The translations under genes and the position numbers were made by a program. Shown here piece after piece: positions 57,727 through 64,000 of a stretch of 64,000 nt of DNA; the first letter of the stretch is position 1, and every line of letters begins with the position of its first letter. The notes beneath the pieces were generated by a model. It saw only the letters and a program-made list of their open reading frames with translations, did not search any database and was not told the DNA's origin. Source of the DNA: Adiantum capillus-veneris (taxonomy: Eukaryota > Streptophyta > Polypodiopsida > Polypodiales > Pteridaceae); NCBI GenBank assembly GCA_014529385.2, contig CM043944.1, forward strand, positions 65,556,248 to 65,620,247, in the 5' to 3' direction.

Positions 57727-58650
57727 TTGGTGGTACCCCAAAAAGTGAAATAGTGGTACCACCAGTACATGCTTAGACCTTGCTCTAGTATAGGTACCAT
57801 ACCTATAGGTAGAAACTGCATATAGGTAGTATATACATCATGTATAATATTGTCTATGAAGCACTAGAGATGTGTACACTCCAAAAGACAATCTTTTGGT
57901 ACTCTTGGAGCACCAACATAAACTCAAATACAGCTTACTATCACCATTACAAGCACCATATGTATAGTATATACGAACTCTGCAACCACCAATATATACT
58001 CATGGATCTCTTGAAATACTTAGAACCATGAAGAATACCTTCACCCTGGGTCAAAGCTAGCATGAGGTCAAAAAATCACTTCAATTATACATATAAGCGT
58101 AAAAAGGTGCATTGGGCCAAAGTGCATAGACTAGGTACTTCAACACTACCAATTTTGCTACATCTACCTTGTAGAAATATACTAGATTTAAGATTACCTA
58201 GAGTACCTACATGTAGATGCTAGTAATACTACCATGTCAAAAAAGTTGGTGCTCAAAAGCACCAGTATAAACTCATAAGTTCTATTAGGGTCATCCTGGA
58301 CAACCAATTGTACATTTCATGGTAGTTTAAAACCACCTCTGTAAACTCATAGGTCCTTTACAACCATGACAATACATAATAATAGGCTCTCTTAGGCTAC
58401 TTGGAAGCTTCAAAAGTACCTTGAGATTAGGTAGAACCTAGCATGAGACCAACATGCGCAGCCATAAGACAAACTCTAGGTATATAGGTACTTTATATGT
58501 ACTCTTTGAGGTACTTATTAAAGTTTCAATATCAAGGACTTAGGTACTTTTCCAAAGTAGTACTTCATAAAGTACCATTTACACTGGCTTAGGTACTTTA
58601 GTACCTAACAAAATGTTTAGAAAAGTACCATAATTGTAGCATGTTCAAGT
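57727..58650. repeat. Palindromic-word array, GTACC/GGTAC type (upstream of T2)
   Basis: Words GGTACC, AGTACC, GGTACT and ATAGGTA recur in both orientations (for example ATAGGTACCATACCTATAGG at about 57790). A looser motif of the type CACCA.TATAAACTCATA occurs three to four times. It ends just before the AG acceptor of the T2 exon at about 58670, as the CCACTT array does before T1. Confidence 0.8.
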
Positions 58651-58654
58651 TGCA

Positions 58655-59560
58655 ATGACTTTAACCCTTGTCTTCACTACAGTTTTGGATGAGCTTTACT
58701 TTTCATTGGACATGTGGAACTTTATAGGAGATTCCAAATATAATTATTCACACATCAAGGTCTCTGTCATATGTTTTGAGGGATTGAAGCCTTGGTTTTC
58801 TCGCAAGTTAAAGGATAGGTATGCTTGTTGTTGCATTGCTCACATATAGATGATGTACCTCAAGGATGCATTCAACCAAATGAGACAAAGAAAGATAGGA
58901 GTGTACAGTGAAGGGTGTGGCTGCAAGTGTGATGTATGCTTCACTGAAGAGGTCCTAGGAAAAGTATAGATTTGTTGCATACACACACAAGAGAATCAAC
59001 AAATTGACTGAGATGGTATTATGTCCGAAGCCATATGAGTCTACGTTTCATAAGCTGTCTTGCTTGAAGGGAGAATGTGATCAACATGGATCACAATAGT
59101 TAGTGCTATGTCCAAAAGAAGAATCTAAAAATGCATGCTATATTTTAGTAAATGTGTTTGAAGACATTGTGTTAGCTCATCAAGAGGGCAAGGATCTATT
59201 GGTCATATTTTACATCCTTTCTTAAGAAGAATCTAACCACCTACATCAGACACAATTTTATTGCTAGGTGGAAATCTCAGCAATTTAAAGATTGCACTCA
59301 AAGGTTTCCTAGAGACATGGTAGTCTCTGTAATAGACTTTGCTGAGAATTACTCTTTTAAGGAGCAAAATGAAATCCAATCAATGCATTAGTACTCTTCT
59401 CAAGTCAGAATCTTGGTGCACATTACCTACGTTCGAGACGAGACTGACAAGGTGTTAAAGTATATACATTTTTACATCTCTAATCATAAAGATCATGACA
59501 CATTGTTTGTGCAGCATTGTTGGACTCACTTTTGGGCCTTTCAGTTCTAGAGAGAGAGTG
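58655..59560 (+). pseudogene. T2: second, more decayed copy of the T1-type transposase-like gene
   Basis: After the CTTCACTACAG acceptor the frame reads IKVSVICFEGLKPWFSRKLK, DRYACCCIAH, a stop, then LKDAFNQMRQRKIGVYSEG and CGCKCDVC, matching T1 block by block. In other frames near 59370-59530 it reads QNEIQSMH.YSSQVRILVHI, then TYVRDETDKVLKYIHFYIS and HDTLFVQHCW, again as in T1. The part with the HDGAGA motif is absent, so the copy is truncated as well as frameshifted. T1 and T2 are clearly different in sequence, so they are not a recent local duplication. Confidence 0.5.
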
Positions 59561-59782
59561 GTGCTCGACCAATGAGGAAGAGGCTAACTTTACGTTGAGA
59601 ATCGACATTTTGAAGCCAAGCTCTTTTAGATAAGAGGGAGAAAATATTATTTTTGTTCATCAAATTGCACAATTTTACGCTTTCAAGGCATAAAATTCCA
59701 TAAGTCGTACTAACTCTCTACCAACAAATTTCAGAAATTTCATTGCAAAGACTCTATTTAGTATCTATGTTCCCGTCCAAAT

Positions 59783-60106
59783 ATGACTTTGAGTAGCTCT
59801 ACTTCCCTCTCAAAACTTCTTTTCTTTTTCATATTTGTGATAACACTTTTGTGTATTCTACTACACACCATGACTACTTCTCGAAGGCCTAGCACTACCA
59901 TTGACTCTGTTAGCATTTTTAATAGTTATACTACAAATGATCAAGCATGGATACCATCTCGAATAACTATCGGAAGTTTAGTACTACTGCAAACTAGTAG
60001 GAGGAAGAGAAAGCAAAGCAATGATTTTGTGGAGGCTTTCAAGGGACAAGTTAAAGAGTTTAAAGTGTGTACACAAAGCAAGCGGGTGAAAGAGGTCCTC
60101 ATATAA
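59783..60106 (+). CDS. Hypothetical ORF with a hydrophobic N-terminal segment
   Basis: 107 residues starting MTLSSSTSLSKLLFFFIFVI with a strongly hydrophobic run (residues 10-27), like a signal anchor, then a polar, basic tail (SRRKRKQSNDFVEAF). I recognise no family. It could be a short exon or chance. Confidence 0.2.
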   Translation: MTLSSSTSLSKLLFFFIFVITLLCILLHTMTTSRRPSTTIDSVSIFNSYTTNDQAWIPSRITIGSLVLLQTSRRKRKQSNDFVEAFKGQVKEFKVCTQSKRVKEVLI

Positions 60107-60202
60107 CATGTTTTCTAGTATGCAAACTTAAGGTTGCAAACATCTCCTCCAAGTTTTCCACGGCATCGACCCAACTGTAAGTTATCTTGAGCATCTCACT
60201 TA

Positions 60203-61072
60203 GTGCATGATAATACTCGAAGGTTAAGTGGTGGATATCATCTTTGGTATGTTTCAGATATTTATCCATCGAATAAGACGGATTGGCAACCAGTTGAGAG
60301 CATAGTTGGGTTTTTTGATGCTTTCCATGCATTTATTGGTGAGCAAATGTATAGAGGAAGACAACACAAGGAACTTGCAGATAATGGAATATTCTTTTAT
60401 GATATGTCATATTCAAAACCGAGAACTTCATTTGGTTGGGTTCGTGTAGCTCCTTTGTCACTTCCATCCTTTAACAGCAAGGATTGGTCTCTTCTTGCTT
60501 TGCAAACTAGTAAAAGCTTTAGGAATAAGTTGTTTCAGGATATACAAAAGCCCCTCAAGTATTCAATTGCCACAAAAATAGTTCGACTCGCATTATTTAT
60601 GCCTCTTGAAGTGTTTGTAGACTTCTTCTTCAATAAGCAAATAAGAATTACCGCAACAATGTTCATTTGCAAGTCTGAGAGCTATTTGGACTTCTTAGAT
60701 GATAATTGGGCTAGGAAACAGTCACAGGAAAAAATCTGTATTTTGCAAAAGAAGTCCATAATTTGCAAGTTCAATATAAGCTCTCAAAATTTCATAGTGT
60801 CATTTTACTATTTTAGATATCATCTTCTTAGTGGGAAGCTTATTCCACTCGACCAAGATACAAAATCTAGCCTCGAGAACAAACCTTTATCAATGGAGAT
60901 CTACTTTCGAGACAGCCTACCTACTGTGATGGAGACAATGTCAAGCACAACTCTGGCACAGCTCAGGGTAAATCTTACATGTGAAGAACTTCCACTTTTG
61001 CCGGAATTGTATGTATTCAGTCTCAACAATAGAAAAGTGCTTAATAAATGGATGAATTTTGATTGTCTTTAA
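60203..61072 (+). CDS. Hypothetical protein, 289 aa, unrecognised
   Basis: An intact 870-bp frame starting MHDNTRRLSGGYHLWYVSDI, long for this AT-rich neighbourhood. Protein-like blocks are FHAFIGEQMYRGRQHKELAD, SKPRTSFGWVRVAPLSLPSF and SLENKPLSMEIYFRDSLPTV. Aromatic and charged residues are balanced, with no low complexity. I see no motif of known enzymes or transposases. It lies between T2 and the protease-like gene, so it may be an accessory ORF of one of those elements, in which case the true start could be upstream. A short exon-like piece (61.08-61.2 kb) follows. Confidence 0.4.
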   Translation: MHDNTRRLSGGYHLWYVSDIYPSNKTDWQPVESIVGFFDAFHAFIGEQMYRGRQHKELADNGIFFYDMSYSKPRTSFGWVRVAPLSLPSFNSKDWSLLALQTSKSFRNKLFQDIQKPLKYSIATKIVRLALFMPLEVFVDFFFNKQIRITATMFICKSESYLDFLDDNWARKQSQEKICILQKKSIICKFNISSQNFIVSFYYFRYHLLSGKLIPLDQDTKSSLENKPLSMEIYFRDSLPTVMETMSSTTLAQLRVNLTCEELPLLPELYVFSLNNRKVLNKWMNFDCL

Positions 61073-61353
61073 TACATTAAGACATAGAATCTAACTCTTT
61101 CTTCTTCTCAGATTCCAAGACGCAAGGAGAAAACAACATTGTGCAAGGAGTCCCTCTCAAATACACTTCACTTAATTGCTTCCACCGAAAGCTAGGTCAC
61201 ATACATTGTGCACGCAATGAGCTTTGATGCCATGCCAAACCATGATGTACTCTTCAAAATAACTAATACAGAGACATTTTGTGCTGCTCAAACAATGTTT
61301 AAAAAATGTACACTTTTCATTGTTTCAAAACTTTACAAATTGTGTTGTTTCTG

Positions 61354-62353
61354 TCAAGATGTATACAAAGAGAGGTAGTTATTGCTCCCTTCCCTTGCTA
61401 CTGCTCCCCTGTCCTCACCCTTGATTGGTGCCACTGGTTCCCCATCATCTCCCCCGGTTTTTGCCACTGGTCCCCTGTCCTCTCCCCCGGTTGCTGCCAC
61501 TACTCCTCTACCCTCTTCCCCAGTTGCTCCTACTTCTGCCTCGGGGGACACTGGTCTCGGGCATCCTTTTGTGTCGTTCGAAATCATGGACCTCTTCCAT
61601 GGCTTCCCATGCATCTTGCACTTGTGAAGCTTCCCTCTGTTCTTGCTCTTGCCACTGACGTATATCCCGTTCCTCTACTTCTGCGGCGTTTGCATAATAT
61701 TGATTTATTGCTTCTTGCATATTTCAAACCTCCTATCGAGTTTGATTGTAGTGCTGCGTCATTTCTTCAATGTGAACCTGTTCGAACTCCTCAGCTCTTG
61801 CCCTTTCCTCTCTTGTACGTTCGTTTATCGAGATTATAATATGTTGGATGGCCATTACAGAAAAATATTGCATATCGTTGGGGGTGTAGTTATGTAATTG
61901 AAGTTCCTATAGAAGAGTGATAATAGAAAAGTAAGTAAGATGTAGCTTCTTTTAATACAAATGTTGGAGCAAACAACACAATTACTTACGTTTGTTACAT
62001 CCAAAATTTGATTGAGCAACAAGGCTTTCAAACAAGTTCGCCAGCCACAGCTATAATCATCAACCTGCGTGGGCATGGTGACCCGTTCGTGTCGGATGGT
62101 AGTCCCTAGATCATGTTCTAACAAAACAAGCTCTACACAACATACAAATTTTTTTGCGGCACTACATACGTAACCACTTGAGTCAGTAACGCATTACAAA
62201 GAGATAATACTTCCAAATGTACCCATATGTACCTTACATTTTTACACGACCGTGAAACAACCTGCTTTGCCCAGAGTTTGCGTAGTAGACAATCTTATCT
62301 TCAAGGTCAAATAACAATAGACTCCAATGATCACTACACCAAAATCGTCAAGT
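61354..62353 (-). pseudogene. Ulp1/C48 cysteine-protease-like gene with Glu-rich C-terminal coiled coil
   Basis: Exons on the minus strand: about 62353-62243 (SDHWSLLLFDLEDKIVYYAN; catalytic His at 62327-62329), about 62125-61990 (HERVTMPTQVDDYSCGWRTC) and 61906 onward (ELQLHNYTPNDMQYFSVMAI). The last two join in frame through GTAAGT and TATAG. HW...D, then Q.D...CG, is the C48 SUMO-protease signature; the Asp of the YYxDS turn is Asn here. The C-terminus is Glu/Arg-rich coiled coil with TAG at 61733 and TGA at 61724. It ends, after a frame change, in imperfect repeats of ATGGEDRGPVA type (61.4-61.55 kb). Ulp1-like proteases are often carried by plant MULE and CACTA elements. Confidence 0.65.
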
Positions 62354-62562
62354 CTGAGGAGAAAGAAGATCCTAAATCCAACATGGTATTTACATGGTAA
62401 GAAGAAACTCACGATTGATTGTATGCAGTGACCAGAAAACATGCTAGATCAAAATTGACTATGCTAAACCAACCCACCAGAGCCAAAAAGGAAACTCTAT
62501 TGTTCTAAAGTATAGGCAAGATCAGCGGATATATTACGTATATTTTGTTTCGAACATCAACA

Positions 62563-62640
62563 GGCAGAAGCGAGATAGCGTGCCTAACATGAATCAACGG
62601 CAGAAGCGAGATAGCGTGCCTAACATGAATCAACGGCAGA
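62563..62640. repeat. 36-bp direct tandem duplication
   Basis: GGCAGAAGCGAGATAGCGTG followed by CCTAACATGAATCAAC occurs twice without a gap (starts 62563 and 62599), then begins a third time (GGCAGAG). The copies are identical, so the duplication is recent. Confidence 0.95.
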
Positions 62641-62679
62641 GATTAGACTTAAGATATTTCAGCAGGCTATCACTTCCAC

Positions 62680-63260
62680 GAACACATGAGTCAATACCGA
62701 GCGATTGTGGCACCTATTGAATTCCATAAGCCAATGACTCGCTTGGTATTGACCCATGTCTTAGTTGTAGTGAGCCATCTAATGAACCAAGCGTGACTTA
62801 TAAAGAAAAGCTTGAGATGTAACACATAGCAACGTTGACGACTTTCTCAAAGACATGGGTCACTACCGAGCTAGTGGTATCCCTATCCTGTTCCATAAGC
62901 CACTGACTCGCTTGGAAGTGACCCATGTCTTAGCGGTAGTGAGCCATCTAATGAACCAAGTATGACTTATAAAGAAAAGCTTGAGACATAACACATAGCA
63001 ACGTTGATGATTGCCGCAAAGACATGGGTCAATACAGAGCGAGTGGTATCACTTTCCAATTCCATAAGCTGCTGACTTGCTTGGTATTGACAGTGAGCCA
63101 TCTAATAAACCAAGCATGACTTATAAACAAAATATTGAGACGTAACACAGAGCAACATTGGTGACTACCACGAAGACATGGGTCAATACCGAGTGAGTGG
63201 TATCACTATCCAATTCCGTAAGCCACTGACTCCCTTGGTATTGACCCATGTCTTAGCGAA
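62680..63260. repeat. Tandem array of four long hairpin units (period about 165 bp)
   Basis: Each unit has a left arm like AAGACATGGGTCAATACCGA and a right arm like TTGGTATTGACCCATGTCTT, pairing over about 28 bp around a 20-30 nt loop that includes CCATAAG. Units start at about 62680, 62849, 63018 and 63172. Between them is a conserved spacer with GTGAGCCATCTAATGAACCA and ACACATAGCAACGTTGA. Unit 3 has lost part of its right arm. The array lies between the basic 5' ORF and the protease exons on the minus strand, so it may be intronic for that gene. Confidence 0.92.
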
Positions 63261-63290
63261 AAGTGAGTCATTTAATGAACCAAGTGTGGC

Positions 63291-63725
63291 TTATAAAGAG
63301 CTTGAGAAGTACCACATAGCAATGTTGACGGTCGCATCCGTTGTGTTGGAGTTGGAGAAACTGCACATACACATGAAGTCTTGTTGATCCAGGTTGAAAA
63401 TGCAAGCCTCCTCTGACCTTTCAGGCAGCAGTATATGTGCATGCAGAGGCGCTGCGCTAATTAGAACTTGCAACTCCTCTTCGTTTGCTTCGTTGATTCT
63501 CTCTAAAATAATCAACTCCTCTGATAAAGGCTCATCATTGGATTGTCCTTGTGAAGCAGAGGCTTTCCCTTGCCTTTCTTGAGCTTTATCCGTGGCTGCC
63601 TCATTCTCCTCCCTTAATGGCACTCGCTCCTCCCTTACTCGCACAGGCTCCTTCTTAACAAGCACATGCTTCTCCCTTATAGGCACAGGCTCCGGATCTT
63701 CCCTAACTGGCTTTCGATCCTTCAT
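63291..63725 (-). CDS. Charged N-terminal ORF/exon upstream of the protease-like gene
   Basis: 144-residue frame starting MKDRKPVREDPEPVPIREKH with a Lys/Arg-Glu-Pro repeat (REERVPLREENEAATDK), then LSEELIILERINEANEEEL and a Cys/Ser-rich end. The charged repeat suggests a disordered or coiled region. It shares strand with the C48-like exons 1 kb downstream and is separated from them by the hairpin array, so it is a plausible first exon of that gene. Its last 30 residues may be past the true donor. Confidence 0.4.
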   Translation of the reverse strand: MKDRKPVREDPEPVPIREKHVLVKKEPVRVREERVPLREENEAATDKAQERQGKASASQGQSNDEPLSEELIILERINEANEEELQVLISAAPLHAHILLPERSEEACIFNLDQQDFMCMCSFSNSNTTDATVNIAMWYFSSSL

Positions 63726-64000
63726 CCTTGCTCATTTTTATTCATAGTTGGTTCCTACATAACTATCAATGTTTATTCAATGACCGCCTTAGGGTCCACC
63801 CTAGCCTGCCCATGCCTGTCATTTCTCTCGACCCGTGAGATCGTGTCCTTCTGCTGTTTAATCTAGCCCTAGAAGGCTCCATTTGTCGTGCATGAGGATG
63901 GAGAGGAAGGATGTTAATAATATCCATGGTTCTACTATTTTGGATAGGTACTGGCTAAAGTAGCCCATTGTAGCGGAAGCGCAGCCTCCGAAGAGTGTCA
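63726..64000. other. Right edge, no gene assigned
   Basis: A short plus-strand frame (MRMERKDVNNIHGSTILDRY) begins near 63890 and meets TAG after about 25 codons. It is too short to call. Confidence 0.3.

Noticed and set aside
1-64000. tRNA, rRNA, snRNA genes or organelle DNA insertions
   Set aside because: I looked for cloverleaf-like blocks, conserved rRNA phrases and plastid or mitochondrial gene motifs by eye and saw none. The only tRNA-related sequences are retroelement primer sites.

Overview
The window reads as nuclear DNA of a land plant with a large, repeat-rich genome, most likely a seed-free plant such as a fern or lycophyte. That placement is inferred from the retroelement type, the Helitron and MULE-like proteins, spliceosomal introns and abundant GA/CT/GT microsatellites; the species is not identified. 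No rRNA, tRNA, CRISPR array or bacterial-style operon is visible. Almost every coding stretch is a transposable element or a decayed gene-like module.

Layout. 0-3.2 kb: a Helitron on the minus strand, with a five-exon RPA-like ssDNA-binding gene followed by the start of the Rep/helicase ORF, which runs off the left edge. 3.2-8.3 kb: AT-rich DNA with local tandem duplications and microsatellites. 8.3-11.1 kb: a decayed MULE-like transposase. 12.6-16.8 kb (+): module 1, a composite gene made of a novel domain (called A here), a coiled coil, a further exon and an NIF/FCP1-like HAD domain. 16.86-26.24 kb: a complete but decayed Tat-like Ty3/gypsy element with two LTRs, a TSD, gag, PR, RT, degenerate RNase H, archaeal-type RNase H and IN. 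29.26-41.33 kb: an LTR pair that encloses a gag remnant and, on the minus strand, module 2 (A, coiled coil, RING-like, linker, NIF). 43.13-52.75 kb: a second Tat-like element whose 5' LTR holds a nested solo-LTR-like insertion. 52.75-59.6 kb: two copies (T1, T2) of a transposase-like gene on the plus strand, with module 3 (A plus coiled coil) on the minus strand between them. 59.8-61.1 kb: unrecognised ORFs. 61.4-63.7 kb (minus): a Ulp1/C48-protease-like gene next to a tandem array of long hairpins.

The most unusual feature is the partnership of the A/coiled-coil/RING/NIF modules and the T genes with arrays of short palindromic words. These arrays sit in the putative introns and flanks. Each neighbourhood uses its own word: GTAC-centred with GGTAC/GTACC arms (13.5-14.4 and 57.7-58.65 kb), TATGCTAATTAGCATA (32.2-33.7 and 35.8-37.3 kb), CCACTT/AAGTGG (52.75-53.27 and 55.4-55.87 kb), and a 28-bp-arm hairpin (62.7-63.3 kb). 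The two arrays of one neighbourhood share a word while different neighbourhoods differ. This looks like concerted evolution inside related mobile or formerly mobile units, and is the best candidate here for an undescribed system.

A second theme is decay. Every in-frame stop I inspected in otherwise continuous TE reading frames is explained by one C-to-T change (CGA, CAG or CAA to a stop), which suggests long-term cytosine methylation of silenced elements.
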